Origin: Massilibacillus massiliensis
GTDB lineage: Bacteria > Bacillota > Negativicutes > FLKF01
Assembly: GCF_900086705.1 (NCBI RefSeq)
Contig: NZ_LT575483.1
Span: 1,195,533 to 1,259,532 of the forward strand
DNA: 64,000 nt
Direction: 5' to 3'
The notes beneath the pieces were generated by a model, which worked only from the letters and a program-made list of their open reading frames with translations, searched no databases and was not told where the DNA came from. Shown piece after piece: positions 46,182-55,872 of the stretch. Position 1 is the first letter of the stretch. Each line of letters starts with the position of its first letter. Both the position numbers and the translations under genes were made by a program.

Positions 46182-46228
46182 AAATCCGCTCTGTCCTCTC
46201 GTAACACCAAGAGAATAGGAGCGGATTT
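46182..46228. terminator. hairpin downstream of ald
   Basis: AAATCCGCTC pairs with GAGCGGATTT around an inner CTCTC/GAGAG segment; short TTT follows. About 100 bp after the ald stop. Confidence 0.6.
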
Positions 46229-46294
46229 GTCGTCAAGTCAACAATGCATACAACAAAATAACATTTGCTAAATAAGACGAACTATTTTATCTCT

Positions 46295-46326
46295 GTTTAA
46301 TTGTTAGAATATTCTACCAATTAAAC
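46295..46326. promoter_or_regulatory. nested 32-bp palindrome upstream of the first permease
   Basis: GTTTAATTG and CAATTAAAC (perfect 9-bp arms) enclose AGAATATTCT, itself a perfect 10-bp palindrome. It ends 51 bp before the permease start codon. No such site precedes the second permease, so the two copies seem to be controlled differently. Confidence 0.6.
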
Positions 46327-46376
46327 ACTGTTACAAAAATGGGCTACCCATATTTATTATGTTAGGAGGAAAATAA

Positions 46377-47753
46377 ATGGAAAAACTGAATAATGGACTG
46401 CACGAGGATCTACATCGTGGGCTCAAAGAAAGGCACATCCAATTGATTGCTCTGGGCGGTGCAATCGGTGTCGGTTTATTCTTGGGGTCTGCGGCAGCAA
46501 TTAAAGTCGCCGGTCCTTCCCTTGTTCTTACTTATTTCCTTGGTGGTGTCGTCATTTTCTACGTGATGCGTGCATTGGGTGAAGTCACTGTTGAATACCC
46601 AGTTTCTGGGGCATTCAGTGCGCATGCCAGTAAGTTTTTAGGCCCTTTATGCGGTTATATCACAGGCTGGACCTATTGGTTTATGTGGGTTGTTACTTGT
46701 ATGGCCGAGATCACAGCGGTCGGTGTATATGTGCATTACTGGCTTCCTGATATCCCCCAATGGATTCCGGCTTTGGCGGCTCTGGTCTGCATGACAATTG
46801 TAAATCTCATTGCCGTATCTGCTTATGGAGAATTTGAATTTTGGTTTGCCTTGATCAAAGTAGTTACCATTATTGCTATGATTTTCGTTGGTTTAGCTAT
46901 GATTCTTTTTGGTATCGGCAACAATGGTATCGCTGTGGGTATTTCAAATCTCTGGTCATATGGAGGCTTTTTCCCGAACGGAATTTCCGGTATGTTTATG
47001 GCACTTGTTATGGTTATGTTTTCTTATCTGGGAATTGAATTGGTTGGCGTTGCTGCTGGTGAAGCTGCCCATCCAGAAAAATCGATTCCTTCCGCTATTG
47101 ACAAAGTTTTCTGGCGTATTTTAATCTTCTATGTATTGGCATTGAGTGTCATAATGTCACTTTATCCTTGGAATCAAATCGGTACCATCGGCAGTCCTTT
47201 TGTTCTTACGTTCAATAAACTCGGCATCAGTACCGCTGCCGGCATTATCAATTTCGTCGTACTGACTGCGGCTTTATCTTCTTGCAACAGCGGATTATTC
47301 AGCACCGGACGTATGCTTTACAATCTTTCCTTACAAGGGAAAGCACCAAAACTATTTTCAAAATTAAGCACGCATGCTGTCCCTGCAAATGGAATTTTGA
47401 TTTCTTCTTTCTTCCTGCTGATCGGTGTAGTTTTGAATTATCTGGTACCAGCTGAGGTATTCGTCTATGTAACAAGTGTTGCAACATTTGGCGCACTTTG
47501 GATTTGGGGTATTATTTTACTGGTGCAGATCAAATTCAGAGAAACTTTATCTGCTGAGCAGATTGCAAATTTGCATTACCCTATGCCGCATGCACCTTAT
47601 TCCGGGTGGCTAGGGATCGCCTTTTTCTTCCTTGTTGCTATTGTAATGTTCTTCAATCCTTCCACACGCATCGCACTTTATATTGCACCGATCTGGTTCC
47701 TAGGCGTAATTTTTTCCTACTATATTACAGGTATAAACAAACAAGAACAATAA
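46377..47753 (+). CDS. amino acid permease (AAT/APC family), copy 1
   Basis: 458 residues, 12 membrane segments, with the AAT-family start GLKERHIQLIALGGAIGVGL (residues 15-34) and the aromatic/acidic GEVTVEYPVSGAFSAHASKF near residue 70. Members (ProY, AroP, GabP, AnsP) import amino acids with protons. AGGAGGA precedes the ATG. Nearly identical at protein and DNA level to the gene at 49891. Context (Ald upstream, TyrR-like activator downstream) suggests uptake of an amino acid for catabolism; which one is not decidable. Confidence 0.92.
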   Translation: MEKLNNGLHEDLHRGLKERHIQLIALGGAIGVGLFLGSAAAIKVAGPSLVLTYFLGGVVIFYVMRALGEVTVEYPVSGAFSAHASKFLGPLCGYITGWTYWFMWVVTCMAEITAVGVYVHYWLPDIPQWIPALAALVCMTIVNLIAVSAYGEFEFWFALIKVVTIIAMIFVGLAMILFGIGNNGIAVGISNLWSYGGFFPNGISGMFMALVMVMFSYLGIELVGVAAGEAAHPEKSIPSAIDKVFWRILIFYVLALSVIMSLYPWNQIGTIGSPFVLTFNKLGISTAAGIINFVVLTAALSSCNSGLFSTGRMLYNLSLQGKAPKLFSKLSTHAVPANGILISSFFLLIGVVLNYLVPAEVFVYVTSVATFGALWIWGIILLVQIKFRETLSAEQIANLHYPMPHAPYSGWLGIAFFFLVAIVMFFNPSTRIALYIAPIWFLGVIFSYYITGINKQEQ

Positions 47754-47802
47754 TTTTTCGAAACAAAAATTCAATCTATGCATTATGTTTGGCTTAGAAA
47801 AA

Positions 47803-47850
47803 GGAGAATTTTCTTACCGTAAAGGTTCGAAAATTCTCCATATTTTTTCA
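47803..47850. terminator. bidirectional terminator between permease 1 and the regulator
   Basis: GGAGAATTTTC/GAAAATTCTCC, with ATTTTTTC on the plus side and CTTTTTC on the minus side. Serves both convergent genes. Confidence 0.85.
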
Positions 47851-49422
47851 TTTTTCTAAAAATTCATTCATTTTAAATTGTTCAAAAGATAATCCATACT
47901 TACGCAGCTTCCGTAAGACGCTCGTATGCGATAGACCAAGCACACTGCCAAGTTTGCGTGATGTATGATATTGACAAAGCGCACGACATAATATTTCGCG
48001 TTCTGTCTCATCTAATATTTCTTCCAATGTTTTTTCCGGCAGCGAAGCTGCGACTTGACGAGCAGGTGCATTATGACGCCCAAGCATAAGATGCTCCTCA
48101 GTAATTACATCACCGGAAACGACATTTACAGCCCGTTCCATAACATTTTCCAACTCGCGTATATTTCCCGGCCATTTATACTCAGTTAATATTTGTAATG
48201 CTCGATCACTCATCGCACGAACATCCTTGTGCAATTTAATGGCAAATCGTTTCAAAAAGGCTTTTGCCAGCAATCCTATGTCTTCACTACGTTCACGTAA
48301 TGGCGGTAAAAACAAGGGAATCACATTCAACCGATAATACAAATCTTCTCGAAATGTACCTTCCTCAATCATTGCCTCAAGATTTCGGTTCGTTGCTGCC
48401 AAGATGCGCACATCAACGGAAAACTCGCGTCTGCTCCCAATACGCCGTATCTTTCGTTCTTGTAATACACGCAACAGCTTTACTTGTAAATGAGATGAAA
48501 TTTCTCCGATTTCATCTAGGAATAACGTGCCGCCATCTGCCAATTCAAACAATCCTTGTTTACCGCCTTTTGTAGCGCCTGTGAAAGCCCCCCCCTCGTA
48601 GCCAAATAACTCGCTTTCAAGTAGCGTATCTGGTATAGCGGCACAATTAATCGGCACAAAGATATTTTCAGCGCGTGACGATGCACTGTGCAAAGCTCTG
48701 GCAAACAATTCTTTCCCCGTTCCCGTCTCACCGCGGATCAATACCGTGGAATCACCATATGCATAGCTTTTTGCCAAAGAAATAATTTTTTGCATCGCCT
48801 TACTCGTATGTAAAATCGTATCAAACTGAAAAGTCGGCTGCTCCGTTAGCTTCTGATAAATTTTTCGAACATCTTTAATATCTTTTAAGACTGCTACACC
48901 TCCAATAATTTTTTGATAACGATCCATAATTGGGTGACTATTCACTAGATAATGGCTATTTGTTTCCTCAAAAAAGATTTCACGGTTCATCGCCTTTGTT
49001 CCATTTTTTATTGATTCAACCAATGATAAGCAACAGGGAAAAATATCATTTAATTTTTTCCCAACCACATTCTCAAACGAAGTATGCATAATTCTTTCAG
49101 CTGCAGGATTATACTGTGTAATATATCCATGACTGTCAATTGCCAGCACACCATCGGCAACGTTATCCAGAACAGCTTTTAACTGCTCGGCCTTTTCCTC
49201 ATGCGGCATGCGCTCAATCAATGCAATCCCTTTCACATCGTCAATTTGGCTTAAATCTGCTGTTAGAATACGTTCATACTCTGCAGAAAGCGGATCTGTT
49301 TCAAGAAATATTACATTTACTCCTACTTCCATAGACACAATATTTAACCGGTGATGATTAAAAACATAGGCAATATCAAACACAATACCGACCCTATCCT
49401 CATAGGAAATCTTAATGCGCAA
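47848..49422 (-). CDS. TyrR/PhhR-like sigma-54-dependent activator (ACT-PAS-AAA+-HTH)
   Basis: 524 residues from TTG at 49422, chosen since GGGAGG lies 8 bp upstream and the protein then begins MRIKISYEDRVGIV, matching the E. coli TyrR start MRLEVFCEDRLGL. ACT domain (1-70), PAS (about 80-180), AAA+ (about 205-435; Walker A GETGTGKE, GAFTGA loop, Walker B GGTLFLDEIGEI) and a TyrR-type C-terminal HTH (SRKLGSVLGLSHTSVLRKLR). The intact GAFTGA means it can activate sigma-54, unlike enteric TyrR. Flanked by the duplicated permeases; ald with its -24/-12 promoter is a likely target. Confidence 0.92.
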   Translation of the reverse strand: MRIKISYEDRVGIVFDIAYVFNHHRLNIVSMEVGVNVIFLETDPLSAEYERILTADLSQIDDVKGIALIERMPHEEKAEQLKAVLDNVADGVLAIDSHGYITQYNPAAERIMHTSFENVVGKKLNDIFPCCLSLVESIKNGTKAMNREIFFEETNSHYLVNSHPIMDRYQKIIGGVAVLKDIKDVRKIYQKLTEQPTFQFDTILHTSKAMQKIISLAKSYAYGDSTVLIRGETGTGKELFARALHSASSRAENIFVPINCAAIPDTLLESELFGYEGGAFTGATKGGKQGLFELADGGTLFLDEIGEISSHLQVKLLRVLQERKIRRIGSRREFSVDVRILAATNRNLEAMIEEGTFREDLYYRLNVIPLFLPPLRERSEDIGLLAKAFLKRFAIKLHKDVRAMSDRALQILTEYKWPGNIRELENVMERAVNVVSGDVITEEHLMLGRHNAPARQVAASLPEKTLEEILDETEREILCRALCQYHTSRKLGSVLGLSHTSVLRKLRKYGLSFEQFKMNEFLEK

Positions 49423-49522
49423 TTGGGCTTCCTCCCAACGCAAGCTGTCTGCAATATTTGCTCATAAAAATTAAAGCCCCTCCTGTAAATTAACCATTTT
49501 TTTCTTTATATTTTTCCACATC

Positions 49523-49575
49523 AAAGTATAAATACCTGCTAATTTAAAGTATAAATTCAAAGGTATTTATATTTT
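49523..49575. promoter_or_regulatory. direct/inverted repeats upstream of the regulator and second permease
   Basis: AAAGTATAAAT occurs twice (49523 and 49546) and the first copy extended to AAAGTATAAATACC pairs with GGTATTTATATTTT at 49562-49575 (12 of 14). Lies in the 468-bp divergent intergenic region 49423-49890. A possible activator-binding region, but the AT content is high. No -24/-12 element was found here. Confidence 0.35.
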
Positions 49576-49769
49576 GTTATTTTATTACTTTTTATATATT
49601 ATTTTTCTATATCAGACTCCATAAAACACTTTATTAATCGTGATCTACTCCATTACCCATCTGCTACCGGTTGTGGTACGATTATTTTTATGAGAACGTT
49701 ATAAACTGTTTCTTTTTGCAAGGAAATAACCATAGTAACCAAAGTAAAGAACCGAAATTTTCGTTTTGA

Positions 49770-49803
49770 GTTCCTCACTTTGTTCCGATCGAAAGTGAGG
49801 AAC
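49770..49803. repeat. perfect 12-bp-stem hairpin in the permease 2 leader
   Basis: GTTCCTCACTTT and AAAGTGAGGAAC around GTTCCGATCG, about 90 bp before the permease 2 start codon. No T run. Could be an operator or a leader structure. Confidence 0.5.
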
Positions 49804-49890
49804 TGCAATATGATATTGTGTGCTATACAGACCTTACAAAACACGAATCATGTTTTTATGTTTTAGATTTTATGATTTGGAGGTAAATGA

Positions 49891-51297
49891 ATGGAGAAAC
49901 AGAATCACGGACTGCACGAGGATCTACATCGTGGACTCAAAGAAAGGCACATTCAATTGATTGCTCTGGGCGGTGCAATCGGTGTCGGTTTATTCTTGGG
50001 GTCTGCGGCAGCAATTAAAGTCGCCGGTCCTTCCCTTGTTCTTACTTATTTCCTTGGTGGTATCGTCATTTTCTACGTGATGCGTGCATTGGGTGAGGTC
50101 ACAGTTGAATACCCTGTTTCCGGGGCCTTCAGTGCGCATGCCAGCAAATTTTTAGGCCCTTTATGCGGTTATATCACAGGCTGGACCTATTGGTTTATGT
50201 GGGTTGTTACCTGTATGGCCGAGATCACAGCGGTCGGTGTCTATGTACATTACTGGCTTCCCGATATCCCCCAATGGATTCCGGCTTTGGCGGCTCTGAT
50301 CTGCATGACAATTGTAAATCTCATTGCCGTATCTGCTTATGGAGAATTTGAATTTTGGTTTGCCTTGATCAAAGTAGTTACCATTATTGCTATGATTTTC
50401 GTCGGTTTAGCTATGATTCTTTTTGGTATCGGCAACAATGGTATCGCTGTAGGTATTTCAAATCTTTGGTCACACAACGGCTTTTTTCCAAATGGTATAT
50501 CCGGTACGTTTATGGCACTTGTTATGGTTATGTTTTCTTATCTTGGTATTGAAATTATCGGAATTACCGCCGGTGAAGCTGCACATCCGGAAAAAACGAT
50601 TCCTTCAGCAATCGACAAGGTTTTCTGGCGTATTTTAATTTTCTATGTCTTGGCACTGAGTGTCATTATGTCGCTCTATCCTTGGGATCAAATCGGTACC
50701 ATCGGCAGTCCTTTTGTTCTTACGTTCAATAAACTCGGCATCAGTACCGCTGCCGGCATTATCAATTTCGTCGTACTGACTGCGGCTTTATCTTCTTGCA
50801 ACAGCGGATTATTCAGTACCGGACGTATGCTTTACAATCTTTCCTTACAAGGGAAAGCACCAAAACTATTTTCAAAATTAAGCACGCATGCTGTCCCTGC
50901 AAATGGAATTTTGATTTCTTCTTTCTTCCTGCTGATCGGCGTAGTTTTGAATTACCTGGTACCTGCTGAGGTATTCGTCTATGTAACAAGTGTTGCAACA
51001 TTTGGCGCACTTTGGATTTGGGGCATTATTTTACTGGTGCAGATCAAATTCAGAGAAACTCTATCGGCTGAGCAGATTGCACACTTGCATTATCCTATGC
51101 CGCATACGCCTTATTCTGGTTGGCTCGGTATTATATTTCTTCTACTCGTTGCGGTCATTATGTATTTCAATCCATCGACACGCGTCGCACTTTACATTGC
51201 ACCAATTTGGTTTTTAGGCGTCATTCTTTCTTACTATATTTCAGGAACATATAAACAAAATAAAGATGACAAAACATTGAATCTTATAAAAGAATAA
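49891..51297 (+). CDS. amino acid permease (AAT/APC family), copy 2
   Basis: 468 residues, paralog of the permease at 46377. Differences cluster in the stretch around residues 190-280 (for example LELVGVAAGE versus IEIIGITAGE) and at the C terminus, while the first 180 residues and the region around 275-400 are virtually the same, with long runs of identical DNA. TTTGGAGGT precedes the ATG. It may have a shifted substrate range or expression. A terminator follows. Confidence 0.92.
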   Translation: MEKQNHGLHEDLHRGLKERHIQLIALGGAIGVGLFLGSAAAIKVAGPSLVLTYFLGGIVIFYVMRALGEVTVEYPVSGAFSAHASKFLGPLCGYITGWTYWFMWVVTCMAEITAVGVYVHYWLPDIPQWIPALAALICMTIVNLIAVSAYGEFEFWFALIKVVTIIAMIFVGLAMILFGIGNNGIAVGISNLWSHNGFFPNGISGTFMALVMVMFSYLGIEIIGITAGEAAHPEKTIPSAIDKVFWRILIFYVLALSVIMSLYPWDQIGTIGSPFVLTFNKLGISTAAGIINFVVLTAALSSCNSGLFSTGRMLYNLSLQGKAPKLFSKLSTHAVPANGILISSFFLLIGVVLNYLVPAEVFVYVTSVATFGALWIWGIILLVQIKFRETLSAEQIAHLHYPMPHTPYSGWLGIIFLLLVAVIMYFNPSTRVALYIAPIWFLGVILSYYISGTYKQNKDDKTLNLIKE

Positions 51298-51310
51298 TAC
51301 ATTGATAAAA

Positions 51311-51352
51311 GAAAAGGATATACGGCGCGATTGCACCGTATATCCTTTTTCT
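51311..51352. terminator. intrinsic terminator after permease 2
   Basis: AAAAGGATATACGG-CGCGATTGCA-CCGTATATCCTTTTT, 14 bp past the stop codon; works in both directions by sequence. Confidence 0.9.
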
Positions 51353-51408
51353 ACTGAAAATATCGACGTAAATTCATAGTATATTTTTAATAAAAATGTA
51401 AAGGATCT

Positions 51409-53208
51409 TCAAACCTTAAATTTATCCACCCATTTATTTAATTCTTCTGCCATATTGGACAGTGCCGTACTCGATGCAGTAATTTCCTGTACCGAAGCAG
51501 ACTGCTCCTCGGTAGCGGAAGATATCTGTGCAGTCTCAAGCGAAATATTTTTTGAAATCTGCTCGACTTCCTGTACTGTTTTTTCAGCATTTCGGCTGGC
51601 ACTAGCGATTGTTTGCATTTGCTGAATCGTCCTATGGATTTCATCTAACATCATTGTAATCAAATTCGAAATTGATTTAAAAGACTGTCCAGCCTCCGCA
51701 ACCACTTCCGTCCCCATTTGCACCTCCTGCATCCCTGCATTCATTGCCTCTATCGCTTTTTGTGCATCCATATGAATCATATGAATGATATCCGTAATTT
51801 GCTTGGATGCATCATCAGACTGTTCAGCGAGCTTTCTCACTTCATCGGCAACCACTGCAAAACCTCTTCCATGCTCACCGGCACGTGCAGATTCAATCGC
51901 CGCATTTAATGCTAACAGATTTGTTTGGGACGCAAGTTTGGAAATCGTTTCTGCCATAACAAAGATCAGTTTCGAACGATCCCCCAAATTTTTAACAACA
52001 TCGGCAGAATTAGCTACCGTACTTTTAATCTGCTGCATCTGCTGAATCGTACGAGAAATGTTATCTTCCCCCACCTGTGATGCCTGCGCAACTTCGCTCG
52101 ATGTATCCGCCAAACTTTTAGAATTTGTAATCATTGCAGTCACTGCATTCGAAGTTTCACAAACCGCATCCGATGCATTTTTAGCCAAAACCATCTGCCG
52201 TGCGGCTCCCTGATCTACACTACCAACAGAACGAACAATCAGTTCCGAAGTCTGCGCCGATTGTTCCATACTCTTATACAATTGGTCAGCAGTCTGCGAC
52301 ACCTGCCCAGCAGAATCCTTGGTTTGCTTAACTACGGCACGCAAATTATGCACCATTTCATGTACAGCCTGCGCTAAATCACCAATGCTGTCTTCTGCAT
52401 GATCCTTCAAGTGCCGAACATTCAAATTTCCCCTCGCCACTTCCTGTGCAACCTGTGCCACCGGATTGATGCGCTTGGTAATTTTACTATTGATAAATAA
52501 TGAAGTAACGATTGCCAAGAGCAAAATAAATACATATGTAATAACCGAATACACGAGCCGATACGTCATCTCTTCTTCTAACTGCACCTTATAATCTTCT
52601 ACCAAGGCCTCTAAATCATCCACATAATTTCCCGTTCCAATCGACCATTGCCATGGTGCGAATCCGGCACTATAAGAACGTTTCGGCAAAGGCCTCTGCG
52701 ATGGATCAACATCTTTAGGTCTCGGATAATAATACTCCGAATATCCGCCCTCAGGGTTCCTTGCATTTTCAATAAACGTCTTTACAAAGGTATTTCCCTT
52801 TGCGTCCTTTACATCAATACGCGCTTTTCCCAAAACAGCATTACCTGCTCCCGAAGACAGAAGCACCCCATCAAAAGAATCCGCCCAAAAAACGCCACTT
52901 TTATCATCTCCATATCGTGCATCACGCACGACATTCAAAGCGTAAACTTTCGCTTCCGTTTCTGTCATTAATCCCTGTTGAGAACGTTCATAATATGCAT
53001 TAACTTGATTCAATACCGTTTGAACCTGCTTTTTTATACTCGCATCATAATCAGCAAACAGCAACTGCCGATAACTTACTAATCGAGCCTCTTTCTGTTT
53101 ATGGATTGTATACGCCTCATACGCACCAAGCGCTAGTGTCACGATAGTCATAATCAAAATTACAATTGCAATATCTCGATTTAACTTAACTCTGAAATTA
53201 GAACTCAT
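51409..53208 (-). CDS. methyl-accepting chemotaxis protein with sCACHE_2 sensor
   Basis: 599 residues from the ATG at 53208, supported by TAGGAGGG just upstream; the frame is open 56 codons further but without an RBS. Membrane helix about 10-33, single-Cache periplasmic domain (about 40-205; [17 protein letters not shown] and [16 protein letters not shown] are sCACHE_2-like), second helix about 210-230, HAMP and a signalling domain with a tip ([20 protein letters not shown]) distinct from the other two receptors. Ligands of such domains are often small carboxylates. Confidence 0.94.
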   Translation of the reverse strand: MSSNFRVKLNRDIAIVILIMTIVTLALGAYEAYTIHKQKEARLVSYRQLLFADYDASIKKQVQTVLNQVNAYYERSQQGLMTETEAKVYALNVVRDARYGDDKSGVFWADSFDGVLLSSGAGNAVLGKARIDVKDAKGNTFVKTFIENARNPEGGYSEYYYPRPKDVDPSQRPLPKRSYSAGFAPWQWSIGTGNYVDDLEALVEDYKVQLEEEMTYRLVYSVITYVFILLLAIVTSLFINSKITKRINPVAQVAQEVARGNLNVRHLKDHAEDSIGDLAQAVHEMVHNLRAVVKQTKDSAGQVSQTADQLYKSMEQSAQTSELIVRSVGSVDQGAARQMVLAKNASDAVCETSNAVTAMITNSKSLADTSSEVAQASQVGEDNISRTIQQMQQIKSTVANSADVVKNLGDRSKLIFVMAETISKLASQTNLLALNAAIESARAGEHGRGFAVVADEVRKLAEQSDDASKQITDIIHMIHMDAQKAIEAMNAGMQEVQMGTEVVAEAGQSFKSISNLITMMLDEIHRTIQQMQTIASASRNAEKTVQEVEQISKNISLETAQISSATEEQSASVQEITASSTALSNMAEELNKWVDKFKV

Positions 53209-53528
53209 ACTTTTTTCCCTCCTAAAAATGCTGCTGAATTTATCTCTATCTGCTCTTTCAGAGCCGCAGTAAAATAATGTTGGTAAGTCTCTCTTCACGT
53301 TCAAATGTCTACGTCTGAATACGCGACTTCTTATGCTGATAAAATATTTTTCGACATTTTTTTCATTCGTTTTCATTCTATCTTATTTAAGGGTGATAAT
53401 CAACAACCCCACTGAAACGAAGGAAAAGTTTGCACTGCCAATCCATCCGCATACCGTATAGAATTATCACTTCCCCAATGACAATGCATACTATTTTTCT
53501 TATATGAAAATTCTATAAAAATATAGGT

Positions 53529-53570
53529 AAAAAAGTGCAAGATCGTAGGTTCACGATCTTGCACTTTTTT
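53529..53570. terminator. bidirectional intrinsic terminator
   Basis: AAAAAAGTGCAAGATCGT pairs perfectly with ACGATCTTGCACTTTTTT around AGGTTC. It lies about 320 bp upstream of the chemoreceptor start and borders the gene remnant at 53569. Confidence 0.88.
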
Positions 53571-53739
53571 ACGCAGGTCGGGCAATTAATCCTTTAGCTG
53601 CATCATCCATATGTAATTTATTTGCTTCAACTTCATATCCATTTACCGTACTTTGTTTGATTTGATTATTGCATCTATAAACTTTCCACAACGTTCTTAT
53701 ACTTCTATTTATATTTATATTAAATACATGTACTTTATA
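53569..53739 (-). pseudogene. possible gene remnant (C-terminal fragment)
   Basis: An open frame of 56 codons without a plausible start codon or RBS, ending right at a strong terminator. The last part translates to NGYEVEANKLHMDDAAKGLI, which looks like protein rather than random AT-rich translation. It may be the 3' end of a deleted gene whose terminator survived. The remaining 53740-54025 holds nothing I recognise. Confidence 0.3.
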
Positions 53740-54025
53740 TCATCCTATATCTTACAAAACTTCGCAGTTTGCCTAATTCTATTTTTGCGGATTTACATTA
53801 TATGTTGCTACCACATATAAAAATAATAAGGATAAGATTATTTTTAATACATACATTTTAATGACCCTTTCTATCTGGTTTCATGTATCCTGATCACATT
53901 TATAAGTGTAATAGAATTTTATTGGAAATGCATTTGATAAAATAAAATTTTTAAAAACTTAGAATGCTAGACAAACTATAAGCAAGCAATACCGCCAATC
54001 ATTTATATTCTTATAGCCCAAACCA

Positions 54026-54637
54026 CTAGTCCTGACTCAAGATCTCGGCAAGGCATTCCGTCTCAGTTATTTTCTGCAAAAAAATCTCTATATCGCCGCA
54101 TAACAAAGGAATATACGCTCTAATTTTTTCTATTGGCCAATCCCACCACCGGATTTTAAGCAACTGCGCAATCTGAGTTTCAGTGAAGCGAAGCTTTATA
54201 ACTTTAGCAGGATTGCCAACAGCTACTGCATATGACGGTATGTCCTTCGTAACCATCGCACCAGTGCCAATAACCGCACCATCACCGATCGTTACACCTG
54301 ACAGGATAGAGACATCGTTACCAATCCATACATCATTGCCAATCTGAACATCCCCTCTGGCCCAAGGGTGCCCATAAATATGATCTGCCTCAGAGAACTC
54401 GCTCAACGCGGGAAAAGGAAATGTAGTCACCCAATCCAGACGATGATTTACATCCATAAAAATCTGCACGTGATCTGCAATACTGCAAAAACTGCCGATT
54501 TTAACCGCACAAGGCCAATTCACGGAATAAATTCTAGGCAATCCATATGTATATCTGCCCACTGTAATTTGTGGATTTTGAAATTGCGACTCTGTAAATA
54601 CCACTTTATGTTTACGAACCGTTCTAGAAAAAAACAT
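54026..54637 (-). CDS. CatB-related O-acetyltransferase (left-handed beta-helix, xenobiotic acetyltransferase type)
   Basis: 203 residues from the ATG at 54637, with GGAGGGGG 9 bp upstream. Hexapeptide repeats are visible (VQIGNDVWIGNDVSILSGVT, IGDGAVIGTGAMVTKDI). The Vat/CatB pattern of an inserted loop with a catalytic-type His (FMDVNHRLDWVTTFPF) is present. Members acetylate streptogramins, chloramphenicol or, more often, surface sugars using acetyl-CoA. No resistance or glycan cluster is adjacent, so the acceptor is unknown. Confidence 0.85.
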   Translation of the reverse strand: MFFSRTVRKHKVVFTESQFQNPQITVGRYTYGLPRIYSVNWPCAVKIGSFCSIADHVQIFMDVNHRLDWVTTFPFPALSEFSEADHIYGHPWARGDVQIGNDVWIGNDVSILSGVTIGDGAVIGTGAMVTKDIPSYAVAVGNPAKVIKLRFTETQIAQLLKIRWWDWPIEKIRAYIPLLCGDIEIFLQKITETECLAEILSQD

Positions 54638-54893
54638 AACAAGATCCCCCTCCAAGCATTTAAAACATCGCTTTGATGCAGATACCACCAACGCAAAACT
54701 CTTATTCTCAGATTATGCTGCAATCCAGTAAAAATGCAAAAATCAAGGTTTTTGGGCAACTTAATATTTTAAATAAATTTAATAATAAAAATAAAATAAT
54801 CGTTATAAAATAAAGACAACAGATAAAATACATGATAAAATTTTATTTATTATACCAAACTCTTTATTTTATTTATTAGAGGAGGCAGTTGTT

Positions 54894-55520
54894 GTGCAAA
54901 AACTTCTGGAGGGAATTGTAAAATTTAAACGCGGTGACTTTGAAGCGCATCGTGACCTTTTTAAAAATTTAAAAACACAGCAGAAACCACACACTTTGTT
55001 TATCACCTGCTCTGATTCCAGAGTGGATCCAAATATGATTACCGGAACTTTGCCGGGAGAATTATTTATCATCCGCAATATTGCAAACTTGGTACCGCCA
55101 GAAAGAGAAACTGCAGAATATCTAGCGACTACATCTGCGATTGAATATGCTGTCATTTCTCTCGGGGTAGAAAACATCATCGTTTGTGGACACTCCAATT
55201 GCGGTGGATGTGCCGCCTGTCTAAATCCATCTAGTAAATTAACACAAATGCCACATACTGAAAAATGGCTGGAATTAACGCATCCAGTTCGAGATCGCAT
55301 CCTCGCAGAAGTCCCCGAAAACAATCCAGAAGTCCGGCAATGGATGATGGAGCAGGCAAATGTAGTCGAGCAATTGAAACATCTTATGACCTATCAATAT
55401 ATCTATGATAAAGTGTTACAAGGAAAATTGATGATCAGCGGCTGGCACTACATTATCGAAACAGGTGAAGTTTTTATTCACGATAGAACCACAGGAGAAT
55501 TTATCCTAGCGAATCCGTGA
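54894..55520 (+). CDS. beta-class carbonic anhydrase
   Basis: 208 residues starting with GTG at 54894 behind GAGGAGG. Zinc ligands and the Asp/Arg dyad are in TCSDSR (Cys39, Asp41, Arg43) and CGHSNCGGC (His100, Cys103), the complete beta-CA set. It interconverts CO2 and bicarbonate, useful for carboxylation or decarboxylation metabolism. Monocistronic. Family certain; physiological partner unknown. Confidence 0.95.
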   Translation: MQKLLEGIVKFKRGDFEAHRDLFKNLKTQQKPHTLFITCSDSRVDPNMITGTLPGELFIIRNIANLVPPERETAEYLATTSAIEYAVISLGVENIIVCGHSNCGGCAACLNPSSKLTQMPHTEKWLELTHPVRDRILAEVPENNPEVRQWMMEQANVVEQLKHLMTYQYIYDKVLQGKLMISGWHYIIETGEVFIHDRTTGEFILANP

Positions 55521-55586
55521 GATAATACTTACGCATCCGTTGCATATATGAAATTTTTCATACATTCCAGTATTTCCTTGACATAA

Positions 55587-55785
55587 TAAAATGGAGCATC
55601 GCACTAAGATGCGGCACTCCATTTTCGTACTTGGCCTTTTCCGGAAAAACACGTTCCGAAGGATGAAAAAAGATCGACTTACGTAAAGAAATCCGTTTGT
55701 TTGAACGAAGTGAGTTCAGGATTTTAGTAAGTCGATCTTTTTTCAAGTTTTTTGAAGGTTTGTAGCCTAGAGTTTTTGTTTCTTT
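55587..55785 (-). repeat. dispersed structured repeat, family B (copy 3, reverse), split by IS110
   Basis: In reverse orientation: C hairpin AAAATGGAG/CTCCATTTT with CGCA/TGCG core at 55587-55626, linker CCTTCGGAACGTGTTTTTCC (complement), main hairpin 55665-55744 with basal stem AGATCGACTTAC/GTAAGTCGATCT. Its outer tail ends at GTTTCTTT (55785) and resumes as TTGGGGCAATGCCAAAAG at 57319 beyond the IS element. Confidence 0.8.
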
Positions 55786-55872
55786 ACTATGAAAACCTCT
55801 TCTATATCCTAGAAAAAGGACGCACAAAGACAAGCCCTATAATTCAGGACAAAAAATATCGTATATAGACAA

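Noticed and set aside
53400..53585. 61-codon frame upstream of the third chemoreceptor
   Set aside because: Reads through a perfect terminator hairpin and has no ribosome binding site.
55558..55833. 91-codon frame across repeat B copy 3 and the IS110 edge
   Set aside because: Translation of hairpin arms spanning an insertion junction; not a gene.
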